64,000 bases of DNA. It comes from JAIVGV01 sp036389335 (GTDB lineage Bacteria; Acidobacteriota; Blastocatellia; Pyrinomonadales; Pyrinomonadaceae). The notes under the pieces were generated by a model that was given only the letters and a program-made list of their open reading frames with translations, searched no databases and had not been told where the DNA came from. The DNA lies in assembly GCA_036389335.1 (NCBI GenBank), contig DASVQC010000003.1:11804-75803 (forward strand). The letters run 5' to 3'. Positions 43,382 to 51,765 of the stretch are shown here, piece after piece (within the stretch, counting starts at the first letter, position 1; each line of letters starts with the position of its first letter). Position numbers and translations under genes: made by a program.

Positions 43382-44881
43382 ATGACTGAAGACCAGCAGG
43401 ACGCGCGGGGCTTCGCGCCGCCGCTCGGCGACATGAGCGCCGAGGACTTCCGCCGCTACGGGCGCGAGGTGGTCGATTGGATCGCCGACTACTTCGAGAC
43501 CGTCGAGCGTCGGCCCGTGCTCGCGCAGGTCGAGCCCGACGAGCTGATCGCGAAACTCCCCGCCTCGCCGCCCGCCGCGGGCGAGTCGATGGACGCGATC
43601 CTCGCCGACGTGGATCGGCTGATCGCGCCCGCGCTCACGCACTGGGGCCACCCCTCCTTCTTCGCCTACTTCGCCACCTCGACCTCCGCGCCCGGCATCT
43701 TCGGCGAGATGCTCTGCGCCGCCTTCGACGCCAAAGCCCTGCTCTGGCGCACCGCGCCCGCCGCGCAGGAACTCGAAGAGGTCGCGCTCTCGTGGCTGCG
43801 CCGGATGATCGGGCTGCCCGAAACTTTCTCCGGCATCATCTACGACACCGCCTCGGTCTCCAGCCTCCACGCCATCGCCGCCGCGCGCGAGGGCCTCGGC
43901 CTGAGGATCCGCGAGGACGGCATGAGCGGTCGCGCGGACCTGCCGCAGTTGCGCGTCTACTGTTCGGAGCAGGCGCACTCGTCCATCGAGAAGGCGGTCA
44001 TCACGCTCGGCCTCGGCCAGCGGTCTCTGCGCAAGATTCCGGCGGACGCGGAGTTTCGCATGGACGCCGGGGCGCTCGCGCGCGCCGTCGAAGACGACCG
44101 GCGCGGCGGCGCGATCCCCTTCTGCGTCGTCGCCACCGTCGGCACGACCTCGACGACGAGCGTCGATCCGGTCGCGGAGATCGCCGACGTGTGCGAGCGG
44201 CACCGGCTCTGGCTCCACGTCGATGCGGCTTACGCGGGCTCGGCGGCCATCGTCCCCGAATTCCGTCACGTCCTCGCCGCCTGCGAGCGCGCCGACACCC
44301 TGACGATGAACCCGCACAAGTGGCTGCTCACGCCCTTCGATCTCTCCGTGCTCTACTGCCGCCGGATGGACTTGCTGCACCGCGCCTTCTCGCTCGTCCC
44401 CGAATACCTCCGCACGCTCGAAACCGGCTGGCAGCAGGCGCGCAACCACTCCGAGTACGGCATCCAGCTCGGTCGCCGCTTCCGCGCCCTCAAGCTCTGG
44501 ATGATCATCCGCTACTTCGGCTCGGACGGCTTGGCCGCGCGCATCCGCGAGCACTGCCGCCTCGCGCGCCTCTTCGCCTCGCTCGTCGAAGAATCCCGGG
44601 ATTGGGAACTGCTCGCGCCCGTGCCCTTGAGCGTCGTCTGCTTCCGCGCCGCGCCGGCGCTCGACGGCGAGGCCGCCGAAGCGCGCGAAGCGCGCCTCGA
44701 CGCGCTCAACGAGCGGATCATCAACGCGGTCAACGCCTCCGGCGCGGCGTTCCTCACGCACACGAAACTGGACGGCCGCTTCACCATCCGCCTCGCCGTC
44801 GGCAACATCCGCACGACCGAGCGCCACGTCCGCGAGGTCTGGGAACTTTTGCAAAGCCACCGCGCGCGCCTCACGAACTGA
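43382..44881 (+). CDS. PLP-dependent group II (aromatic-L-amino-acid type) decarboxylase
   Basis: 499 aa from the ATG at 43382. The fold-type I decarboxylase has HPSFFAYFATSTSAPGIFGE (substrate and PLP region), HSSIEKA, LHVDAAYAGSAAIVPEFRH (PLP Asp) and TMNPHKWLLTPFD with Schiff-base Lys313. The family includes Dopa/tryptophan decarboxylases. It would make an aromatic amine such as tryptamine, tyramine or phenylethylamine; specificity cannot be read. It is separated by 59 bases from the GxxExxY repeat cassette. Confidence 0.94.
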   Translation: MTEDQQDARGFAPPLGDMSAEDFRRYGREVVDWIADYFETVERRPVLAQVEPDELIAKLPASPPAAGESMDAILADVDRLIAPALTHWGHPSFFAYFATSTSAPGIFGEMLCAAFDAKALLWRTAPAAQELEEVALSWLRRMIGLPETFSGIIYDTASVSSLHAIAAAREGLGLRIREDGMSGRADLPQLRVYCSEQAHSSIEKAVITLGLGQRSLRKIPADAEFRMDAGALARAVEDDRRGGAIPFCVVATVGTTSTTSVDPVAEIADVCERHRLWLHVDAAYAGSAAIVPEFRHVLAACERADTLTMNPHKWLLTPFDLSVLYCRRMDLLHRAFSLVPEYLRTLETGWQQARNHSEYGIQLGRRFRALKLWMIIRYFGSDGLAARIREHCRLARLFASLVEESRDWELLAPVPLSVVCFRAAPALDGEAAEAREARLDALNERIINAVNASGAAFLTHTKLDGRFTIRLAVGNIRTTERHVREVWELLQSHRARLTN

Positions 44882-44910
44882 TCGACCCTTCGCGCGCCTT
44901 CCGGCTTTGC

Positions 44911-44931
44911 GGCTTTGCGCCTTTGCGTGAG
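44911..44931 (+). repeat. Left inverted repeat of GxxExxY cassette
   Basis: GGCTTTGCGCCTTTGCGTGA plus one base (44911-44931) is inverted at 45326-45346 (CTCACGCAAAGGCGCAAAGG plus one base), matching at 20 of 21 positions. The two arms bracket the GxxExxY pseudogene. Confidence 0.88.
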
Positions 44932-44940
44932 AACCTCACC

Positions 44941-45324
44941 GTGAACGAAAATGAGATCGCCGGAGAGATCGTCAACGCCGCGTTCAGAGTTCACACCCGA
45001 CTCGGACCCGGACTGCTCGAATCGGTTTATGAAACAGTGCTCGCCTACGAACTGACGAGCCGGGGCTGAGGGTCGTGTCCGTCAACAGCCCATCCGGTCA
45101 TTTACGACGAGATTAAAATGGATGACGGGTTCCGGGCAGACCTGTTGGTGGAGAGCCGGGTCATCGTCGAGTTGAAGTCGCTGGAAGTCATCGCGCCCGT
45201 TCACAAGAAACAGTTGCTGGCGTATCTCCGTCTCTCTGATCGGCGGCTGGGGCTGTTGATCAACTTCGGCTCGGAGTTGATCAAGGATGGGATTACGAGA
45301 GTCGTTAATAATTTGGTGGAATAG
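44941..45324 (+). pseudogene. GxxExxY family protein, broken
   Basis: The N-terminal part from GTG at 44941 reads NENEIAGEIVNAAFRVHTRL then GPGLLESVYETVLAYEL, the GxxExxY signature. An in-frame TGA at 45067-45069 interrupts it. The downstream part (PVIYDEIKMDDGFRADLLVE onwards to NNLVE) is in the same frame and typical of the family (PVHKKQLLAYLRL, GLLINFG). Between them, the +1 frame matches family sequence (LRVVSVNSP), so about three small indels with zero net length change are needed. The family (PD-(D/E)XK-like) has unknown function. Lower GC than neighbours. Sequencing error in homopolymers is the alternative. Confidence 0.85.
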
Positions 45325-45325
45325 C

Positions 45326-45346
45326 CTCACGCAAAGGCGCAAAGGC
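45326..45346 (-). repeat. Right inverted repeat of GxxExxY cassette
   Basis: This arm is the inverted partner of 44911-44931 and ends 11 bases before the start codon of the S9 peptidase gene, whose ribosome-binding sequence (GCGAAG) therefore directly follows the repeat. Confidence 0.88.
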
Positions 45347-45357
45347 GCGAAGTTTTT

Positions 45358-47520
45358 ATGAAAGTTCAAGCTCCGCTTCTGATCATTTTTTTGTTCTGCG
45401 CTCCCGCGGCGCGCGCGCAGCGCGGGATGACGCCGGACGAGACGCTGCGGGTCGCGACCGTCGCGGACGCGCAGATTTCGCCCGACGGCACGCGCGTCGT
45501 CTACACGGTCTCGGCGGTCGCGGGCAACGAGACGCGCTCGTCGCTCTGGGTGGCGCAGGCCAACGATGCGCGGCGCGCGGGCGCGCAACTCGTCGGCTCC
45601 GAGATGAGCCCTTCGCGCCCGCGCTGGTCGCCCGACTCCCGCTCGCTCGCCTTCCTCGCCTCGCGCGGCGATCAGCCGGGCGTCTGGGTCGTGCCCGCCG
45701 AGGGCGGCGCGGCGCGCCTCGTCGCGGCGGTGCGCTCGACCAACTTCTTCATCACCTACGCGGGCGAGCCCTTCGCGTGGTCGCCCGACTCGCGCCGCAT
45801 CGCCTACGTCAGCGCGACCGAGGAGCAGATCGTGCCGCAGGTGGCCGACAAGAGCTACCAGCGCGAAGAGTTCGGCGGCGACCCGCGCGTCATCGACCGC
45901 ATCCAGTACAAGTCGCGCACCTCGCTCGCCGATCAGCTCCGCACGCACGTCTGGGTCACGGACGTCGCCGCGCCCGCGCCGCGCCAGCTCACCTTCGGGC
46001 AGACCTACGATCACGCGCTGACGTGGAGCCCGCGCGGCGACGAGATCGCCTTCCTCTCGAACCACGAGCCCGACCCGGACGCCAACAACAACTCCGACAT
46101 CTTCGCCGTCTCGACCGCCGACGGGCGCGTGCGCCAGATCACCTCGACGCGAGGCTGCGAGTACGAGCCCGCGTGGTCGCCCGACGGCAGGTGGATCGCC
46201 TACACCGCCACGACGCGCGAGGTGACGACCATCGACAGCGTCGCCGAGGACACGCACGTCTGGATCACGGAGGCCGCGGGCGGCGCGAGGCGCGACCTGA
46301 CCGCCGAGCAGGATCGGCGCGCGCGCTCGCCGCAGTGGGCGGCTGACGGCGCCTCGATCTACTACCTCGCCGGCGATCACGGTCGCACGACGATCTACCG
46401 CGTCAATCTCGCCGACAGGAGGATACTGACCTTCGCGATCTGGGGCGACCGGAGGCGCGGCGACTTCGACAGCACGCGCGCGATGTTCGTCGCCGAGCGT
46501 CTGTCGCCCGTCGAGACGAACCTCGTCCAGAGCCTCCGCCCGTCGCGCCCGTTCCAGATCGGGAACTTCAGCGTCGCGACAAAGTCCGCGCCCCTCGGCG
46601 GGGGGCGCGGGCCCGTCGCCCCTTCCTCGCCCGTCGTCTTTACGCTGACCGACGCCGTCACGCCCGCCGAAGTTTACCTCTCGGTCACGCCGGGTTTTCC
46701 CGTCCGGCGGCTGAGTGCGCACAACGATCTGCTGACCCGCGGAGAGACGTTCGTCGAGCCGGAAGAGATGCGCTTCGAGAGCTTCGACGGCACGGAGGTG
46801 CAGGGCTGGCTGATGAGGCCCGCGCGCTGGGGCGGCGGGCGCGCGCCCCTCATCCTGAGCATCCACGGCGGCCCCCACGGGATGTCGGGCTACGGCTTCA
46901 ACGCCGCGTTTCAGGCTTACGCCGGGCACGGCTACGCCGTCCTCTTCATCAACCCGCGCGGCTCGTCCGGCTACGGGCAGAAGTTTTCGGACGGGACGCT
47001 CCGCGAGTGGGGCGGCGGCGACTACAAGGACTTGATGGCGGGCGTCGATTTCGCGCTCAAGAAATACCCGTGGCTCGACGCGAACCGGATGGGCGTGACC
47101 GGGGGCTCCTACGGCGGCTTCATGACCAACTGGATCATCACGCAGACGCCGCGCTTCCGCGCCGCCGTCTCCTCGGCGTCGGTCAGCAACCTCGTGAGCT
47201 TCTACGCGACTTCGCTTTATCAGGACTTGATCCACGCCGAGTTCGGCGGCTTCCCGTGGGACGACTACGACTTGCTCTGGCGCTGGTCGCCGCTGCGCTA
47301 CGTGCGCGACGCGCAGACGCCCACGCTCTTCATCCACGGCGAGCAGGACAACGACGTGCACATCACGCAGGCCGAGGAGATGTACACGGCGCTGCGGCGG
47401 CGCGGCGTCGAGACCGTCCTGCTCCGCTACCCGCGCGAGGGCCACGGGCTCCGCGAGCCGCGCCACCGCCTCGACGCGCTGGAGCGCACGCTCTGGTGGT
47501 TCGACAAGTATCTGAAATGA
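45358..47520 (+). CDS. Secreted S9 family prolyl oligopeptidase-type peptidase
   Basis: 720 aa. A signal peptide (LLIIFLFCAPAARA) precedes a seven-bladed propeller with TolB/PD40-like repeats (ISPDGTRVVYTV, WSPDSRSLAFLA, WSPDSRRIAYVS, WSPRGDEIAFLS, WSPDGRWIAYTA). The C-terminal alpha/beta hydrolase has Ser584 in GGSYGGFMTNW, Asp664 in HGEQDNDVHI and His696 in GHGLREP. It removes dipeptides or acylated residues from peptides, probably in the periplasm. The start lies right next to the GxxExxY cassette. Confidence 0.94.
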   Translation: MKVQAPLLIIFLFCAPAARAQRGMTPDETLRVATVADAQISPDGTRVVYTVSAVAGNETRSSLWVAQANDARRAGAQLVGSEMSPSRPRWSPDSRSLAFLASRGDQPGVWVVPAEGGAARLVAAVRSTNFFITYAGEPFAWSPDSRRIAYVSATEEQIVPQVADKSYQREEFGGDPRVIDRIQYKSRTSLADQLRTHVWVTDVAAPAPRQLTFGQTYDHALTWSPRGDEIAFLSNHEPDPDANNNSDIFAVSTADGRVRQITSTRGCEYEPAWSPDGRWIAYTATTREVTTIDSVAEDTHVWITEAAGGARRDLTAEQDRRARSPQWAADGASIYYLAGDHGRTTIYRVNLADRRILTFAIWGDRRRGDFDSTRAMFVAERLSPVETNLVQSLRPSRPFQIGNFSVATKSAPLGGGRGPVAPSSPVVFTLTDAVTPAEVYLSVTPGFPVRRLSAHNDLLTRGETFVEPEEMRFESFDGTEVQGWLMRPARWGGGRAPLILSIHGGPHGMSGYGFNAAFQAYAGHGYAVLFINPRGSSGYGQKFSDGTLREWGGGDYKDLMAGVDFALKKYPWLDANRMGVTGGSYGGFMTNWIITQTPRFRAAVSSASVSNLVSFYATSLYQDLIHAEFGGFPWDDYDLLWRWSPLRYVRDAQTPTLFIHGEQDNDVHITQAEEMYTALRRRGVETVLLRYPREGHGLREPRHRLDALERTLWWFDKYLK

Positions 47521-47522
47521 GC

Positions 47523-47662
47523 CGTTAGCCGTTAGCTGTTAGCTGTTAGCTGTTGGCTGTGGGCCGGAAGTTCTTGCGCGCGCCTGCTAACGGCCAACCG
47601 CCAGCCGCTAACATCCATCTGCTTGCTAACAGCTAACCGCTAACAGCTAATCGCTAACAGCT
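47523..47662. repeat. Second inverted pair of TTAGCTG heptad arrays
   Basis: The left array (GTTAGCC/GTTAGCTG/GTTGGCTG units, about 47523-47558) is followed by imperfect complementary units CTAACGGC/CTAACAGC/CTAACCGC through 47662. The array ends immediately before the ATG of the Dabb gene, leaving no recognisable ribosome-binding site. The copy is more degenerate than the one at 1387. Confidence 0.82.
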
Positions 47663-47959
47663 ATGCTCACCCACATCGTCGTCTGGAAGTACCGAGAGGG
47701 CGTGACGCAGGCCGAGCGCGACGAGCACGTCGCGCGCCTGCGTCGGCTGCCGTCTTTCATCACGCACGTCGAGAGCTTCGTCGTCGGGTTCGACGAGTTG
47801 AAGTTGCCGCGCTCGTACGACACGGGGCTCGTCGCCACCTTCCGCGACCACGCGGGGCTCGCCGCGTACGACGCGCACCCGGAGCACGTGCTGGTCGCCG
47901 CCTACGGGCGCAGCCTCTCGGAGCACGTCGCGTCGGTCGATTTCGAGAGCGAGGGTTGA
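47663..47959 (+). CDS. Dabb (stress-responsive alpha/beta-barrel) family protein
   Basis: 98 aa, typical size. MLTHIVVWKYREGVTQAERD and GLVATFRDHAGLAAYDAHPE followed by HVLVAAYGRSL are Dabb hallmarks. The dimeric ferredoxin-like fold is of unknown catalytic role in most bacteria. No Shine-Dalgarno site is seen because the heptad array abuts the ATG. Its TGA overlaps the ATG of the next gene (TGATG), suggesting coupling. Confidence 0.9.
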   Translation: MLTHIVVWKYREGVTQAERDEHVARLRRLPSFITHVESFVVGFDELKLPRSYDTGLVATFRDHAGLAAYDAHPEHVLVAAYGRSLSEHVASVDFESEG

Positions 47960-49206
47960 TGAGAAGGCTGCTCAAAGTCTTCGCCGCGCTCCTCGCCCTC
48001 TTCGCGCTGACGCAGGCCCCCTTCGTCTACCGCCGCCGACAACTCTCCCGGCTCGACGCCGCGATCCGCTCCCTCAACTCGCAGCGCGCCGCGACCGACG
48101 ACGCGGGCTTTGCCGACTACCCCGGAGCGATCCACGTCCACTCATTCCTCGGCGGCCACAGCACCGGCACGTTCGCCGAAGTGGTCGCGGGCGCGCGCGC
48201 CGCCGGCCTCGCCTTCGTCGTGATGACCGAACACCCTTCCCCCTACACCGACACGCGCGCCGCGACCCTCTCCGGCCCGCACGAAGGCGTGCTCTTCATC
48301 CCCGGCAACGAGACGAGCGAGCGCGAGCGCGACCGTCTGCTCACCTTCGGCGTCCCCGCCGCCGCCGCGCAGCCGCCCGAGGGCAGTTCGCCCGCCGCGA
48401 TCCCGAACGACGACGGCGTCGCCGCGACGCAGCGTTCCATCGACCGCGCGAAGGCGTCGGGCCAACTCGTCTTCGTGGCGCACCCGGAGACGTTCGGGGG
48501 CTGGCAGACGGCGCGCGGCTTCGACGGCATGGAGGTCTACAACCTGCACGCCGACGCCGCGCGCGCCAACCGCCTCGCGCTCTTCTTCGACGGCCTCTGG
48601 TCTTACCGCAGCTTCCCCCAACTGCTCTGGGCGCGGTTCCACGAATCGCCGACCGAGAACCTGCGCCGCTGGGACGGGCTGACCGCAGGGGGCCGCCGCG
48701 TCGTCGCCGTCGCCGGCAACGACGCGCACGCCAACGTCGGCGTGAGTCTGCAAGACTTCACCGGCAGATCGATCTTCCGGATCAAGCTCGACCCTTACGA
48801 GCGCAGCTTCCGCGTCGTACGCACGCACGTCCTCGCGCCGGCGGGCCAAACCTTCGACGCCGAGACGCTGCTCGCCGCGCTCTCCGCCGGGCACGCCTAC
48901 GTCTCCTTCGACCTGCTCTGCGACGCCACGGGCTTCCGCTTCGGCGCGGCGAACGGCGCGGAACAAAAGACGATGGGCGACGAGATCGCGCTCGCCTCCG
49001 GCGTGCGCCTGAGGGTGGTCGTGCCGGTCGAGGGCCGCGTCGTGCTCGTCAGAGACGGTCGGCGCGTCGATGAGAAGGTGGGGAGGGGCGCTGAGTGGAC
49101 GGTCGGCGAGCGCGGCGTCTACCGCGTCGAGTGCTACCTGCCGCAGCTCCCCGTGCGGATGGGCGAGACGCCGTGGATCATCTCGAACCCGATCTACGTG
49201 AGGTGA
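47959..49206 (+). CDS. PHP-domain metallohydrolase, membrane-anchored or secreted
   Basis: 415 aa from the ATG at 47959. A hydrophobic N-terminus (VFAALLALFALTQAPFVY) leads to the PHP fold: AIHVHSFLGGHSTGT (motif 1), VMTEHPS (motif 2), IPGNETS, VFVAHPE (motif 3) and VAGNDAHAN (motif 4), giving the expected metal-binding His/Asp/Glu set. The C-terminal 100 residues form a beta-domain. It probably hydrolyses phosphoesters in the periplasm. The gene is coupled to the Dabb gene. Confidence 0.87.
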   Translation: MRRLLKVFAALLALFALTQAPFVYRRRQLSRLDAAIRSLNSQRAATDDAGFADYPGAIHVHSFLGGHSTGTFAEVVAGARAAGLAFVVMTEHPSPYTDTRAATLSGPHEGVLFIPGNETSERERDRLLTFGVPAAAAQPPEGSSPAAIPNDDGVAATQRSIDRAKASGQLVFVAHPETFGGWQTARGFDGMEVYNLHADAARANRLALFFDGLWSYRSFPQLLWARFHESPTENLRRWDGLTAGGRRVVAVAGNDAHANVGVSLQDFTGRSIFRIKLDPYERSFRVVRTHVLAPAGQTFDAETLLAALSAGHAYVSFDLLCDATGFRFGAANGAEQKTMGDEIALASGVRLRVVVPVEGRVVLVRDGRRVDEKVGRGAEWTVGERGVYRVECYLPQLPVRMGETPWIISNPIYVR

Positions 49207-49219
49207 GGCGACGGAAAGA

Positions 49220-49318
49220 GGTTCGCCGCGGGGGCGCGGGGATCGCGCAGAGTTACCGCAGAGTAAGTCCGTCCTCTCCGCGCCCCTCCGCGCGATCCCC
49301 GCGCCTCCGCGGCGAACC
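49220..49318. repeat. Palindromic repeat, GGTTCGCCGCGG family
   Basis: The arm at 49220-49248 (GGTTCGCCGCGGGGGCGCGG onwards) matches the inverse of 49290-49318 at nearly every position (29-bp arms). The spacer carries ACCGCAGAG and CCTCCGCG. It lies downstream of the PHP gene and resembles the CACCACAGAG repeats in design but differs in sequence. Confidence 0.85.
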
Positions 49319-49385
49319 CTGCCAACGCCCTAATCAAGATTGAGCCGGGCCATTACCCGCCGCCCTCGTTTCCCGGAAACGACAA

Positions 49386-49415
49386 CGCCCCGCATGGAGT
49401 AACCCGTGCGGGGCG
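49386..49415. terminator. Hairpin, possible terminator
   Basis: CGCCCCGCA (49386-49394) pairs with the complementary TGCGGGGCG (49407-49415) across a 12-base loop. It is followed by ATTT on the plus strand and by TTGTCGTTTCC on the minus strand. Confidence 0.6.
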
Positions 49416-49422
49416 ATTTCGC

Positions 49423-49451
49423 GAGTCGGAAAGCTCCGGACTCAATTTTTT
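49423..49451 (+). terminator. Rho-independent terminator
   Basis: GAGTCGGA and TCCGGACTC (49423-49430, 49435-49443) form a stem with one bulged base, followed by AATTTTTTT. It should end the Dabb-PHP transcript. The remaining 49452-49685 holds nothing I could support. Confidence 0.8.
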
Positions 49452-49685
49452 GGAAGGGGCGCTTCGAAGACGCCTCGCCTGTAGAGAGCCACGTGTTTGA
49501 CTCTTCTCACGCCGCGTTCCCGAGTGTAGTGGGGAGGCGGGTGTACAGCTTCCGTGTTAGCTGAATGACGTGAGTTTATTGATGAAACATGCAACTGTCA
49601 AGGTTCAGTTTGACCGTCTCTCAGCCGTACAAGAGAGCGACACGCCAGGGCCTACGACTTTGCGGCGCTTTCTCCGCGTCGCGGC

Positions 49686-50702
49686 TCAAGTGTGCCCGGC
49701 GACCGCGCGCATGGGGGTCTGCCCGGCGGCGGCTTCGTGCGCCTCGGGCGCGTCGGAGAGCGCGGCGGCGCTGGTGAGGACGAGCGCGATCCAGAAGAGG
49801 TCTGCGACGAGTAGGTGCGCGAGCTGCATCCAGACGGGCGCGAGCAGCGTGATGTTCAAGATGCCGACGCAGACCTGCGCGATGAAGACGAACGTCAGGG
49901 CGGAGGTGAGCCGCTTGAGCCGCGCGTCCGTCCTCATGAAGTTGCCGACGTAGGAGGCCACCATCACGGCGTAGCAGCCGACGACGATGGCCATGGCCGG
50001 GTGGAGCGTGCGCAGCCGCAGCAGGAAGTGCGACGACGCGGCGAGGTCTTGCCTGAGCCCTTCGGCGAGCGTGCGCGCCGGGAAGAGCGTGTCGCCGAGC
50101 GCCGTCACCGCCCCGCTCACCGCGACGAAGAGCGCGCCCGCGAGCGCGGCGGCGAAGAGCCACCCCACCTTCCCCTGCCCGCGCAGACGAAGGCGCGCTC
50201 CGCCGCCCGTCGCCCACCACGCCGCGAGCGCGAGCGAGGCGAGCAGCAGGAACGTGTTGACGAGATGCAGCGACATCACCAGCGCGCGCGCCGCCGAGTC
50301 GTCGCGCACGACGAGGCGGAATTTGACGAGCGCCGCGCCGATCAGGGCCTCGAAGAGGATAAAGACGAGCGCGGCTGCGGACGCGCGCCGCACGCGGTCG
50401 CCGCGCGGCCTCACGCGCCGCGCGGCGAAGACCAGCCCGACGACGAGCAGGAGGGCCGCGCCGCTCGACAGGCGGTGCGAGAACTCGACGAGCGTCTTGA
50501 CGACGCCGGAGGCGGGCACCAGCTCGCCGTTGCACAGCGGCCAGTGGCTGCCGCACCCGTCGCCCGAATAGGACGCGCGCACGTACGCGCCCCACACGAT
50601 GACGAGGAGGTTGAACGCCGTGACGAAGCCCGCGTAACGCGCGAAGCCGCGCGCGGGCGCGTCGTCAGTCCCCTCCCCCAAAAAATTATCGGAAGCAATC
50701 AT
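49686..50702 (-). CDS. ctaA: Heme A synthase (COX15/CtaA family)
   Basis: 338 aa. About eight hydrophobic segments in a duplicated four-helix arrangement. The ligand region includes WGAYVRASYSGDGCGSHWPL followed by CNGEL, VEFSHRLSSG (heme-binding His), SLHLVNTF, RTLHPAMAIVV (second-half His) and LAHLLVADLFW. It converts heme O to heme A for cytochrome oxidase at the inner membrane. The cysteine pair in the first loop is the one usual in Gram-positive-type CtaA. No ctaB or oxidase genes are in the window. Confidence 0.92.
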   Translation of the reverse strand: MIASDNFLGEGTDDAPARGFARYAGFVTAFNLLVIVWGAYVRASYSGDGCGSHWPLCNGELVPASGVVKTLVEFSHRLSSGAALLLVVGLVFAARRVRPRGDRVRRASAAALVFILFEALIGAALVKFRLVVRDDSAARALVMSLHLVNTFLLLASLALAAWWATGGGARLRLRGQGKVGWLFAAALAGALFVAVSGAVTALGDTLFPARTLAEGLRQDLAASSHFLLRLRTLHPAMAIVVGCYAVMVASYVGNFMRTDARLKRLTSALTFVFIAQVCVGILNITLLAPVWMQLAHLLVADLFWIALVLTSAAALSDAPEAHEAAAGQTPMRAVAGHT

Positions 50703-50769
50703 CGTTCGGTCGCGGACGCCGCCGGCCCGCCGCGCGTGCTCTGATTATAAGTCGGCGCGGCGCGCGCCG

Positions 50770-51684
50770 TCACTGCGCCGTGCCGAGGGCGTGGCGGAGC
50801 GCGCCTTCGAGCTGCGGGTGCTTGAACTTGTAGCCCGCCGCGCTCAGTCTTGCGGGCTCGACGCGCGCGCTCGCCAGAAGCAGCGCGTCGGCCATCTCGC
50901 CGAAGGCGAGGCGCAGGCCGAAGGCGGGCGCGGGGAAGAAGGTCGGGCGCGAGAGCACGCGACCGAGCGTCTTCGTAAACTCCGCGTTCGTCGCCGGCTG
51001 CGGCGCGACGACGTTGACCGCGCCGCTCAACTGATCTTCCGCGAGCGCGAAGTGGATCACGTCTATCACGTCCGAGAGCGTGACCCAACTGTAGAACTGT
51101 TTCCCGCTCCCGACGTTGCCGCCGAGGCCGAGCTTGAAGGGCGGCAGCATCTTCGCGAGCGCGCCGCCCCCCGCGCTCAGGATGAGCCCGAAGCGCAACA
51201 GCACGGTGCGAATCCCCGCCGCGCGCGCCGCCTCCGACGCCCCCTCCCACTCGCGGCAGACTTCCGGCAGGAACCCCGCGCCCGCAGCGCTCTCTTCCGT
51301 CAACACCTCTCCGCCGCGGTCGCCGTAGTAGCCGATGGCCGACGCCGAGACGAGCACGCGCGGGCGCGCGTTCAAACGCGCGAGCGTTTCGGCGAGCAGC
51401 TTGGTCCCCTGCACGCGGCTCTCGCGGATGCGCCGCTTGCGCCCGTCCGTCCAGCGACCGGCGGCGATTGATTCGCCCGCGAGGTGAACCGCGGCGTCGT
51501 GGCCTTCGAGCGCGGCGGCGTCCAGTTCGCCGCGCTCCGGGTGCCACTCGACCTCGCGCACGCCCCCGCCCGCGCCCTTCGGCGCGCGCCGCACGAGCTG
51601 CGTCAACTCGTGCCCCCGCCCGATGAGCGACGGCACGAGCGACGACCCGACCAGCCCGCTCGCGCCCGTCAAGATGATCTTCAT
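50770..51684 (-). CDS. TIGR01777 family NAD-dependent epimerase (YfcH/SulA-like)
   Basis: 304 aa. The Rossmann motif ILTGASGLVGSSLVPSLI starts at residue 4. HDAAVHLAGESIAAGRWTDG followed by RKRRIRESRV is the distinctive TIGR01777 block, and LVSASAIGYYGDRG carries the active-site Tyr region. The DUF1731 C-terminus is present: VLSRPTFFPAPAFGLRLAFG and LEGALRHALG. The family's reaction is not established. It is transcribed toward ctaA on the same strand, 67 bases away, and may be in one operon. Confidence 0.93.
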   Translation of the reverse strand: MKIILTGASGLVGSSLVPSLIGRGHELTQLVRRAPKGAGGGVREVEWHPERGELDAAALEGHDAAVHLAGESIAAGRWTDGRKRRIRESRVQGTKLLAETLARLNARPRVLVSASAIGYYGDRGGEVLTEESAAGAGFLPEVCREWEGASEAARAAGIRTVLLRFGLILSAGGGALAKMLPPFKLGLGGNVGSGKQFYSWVTLSDVIDVIHFALAEDQLSGAVNVVAPQPATNAEFTKTLGRVLSRPTFFPAPAFGLRLAFGEMADALLLASARVEPARLSAAGYKFKHPQLEGALRHALGTAQ

Positions 51685-51765
51685 TATTCTTCTCCACGCT
51701 TAACGCGCGACTCACCCGCGCCCCCGCGGCGAATGTTCTTATTAACTCACTGACTATGCCCTGAC

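Noticed and set aside
49452..49685. Riboswitch or small RNA beside ctaA
   Set aside because: No conserved motif recognised; only a terminator is supported on the plus strand.
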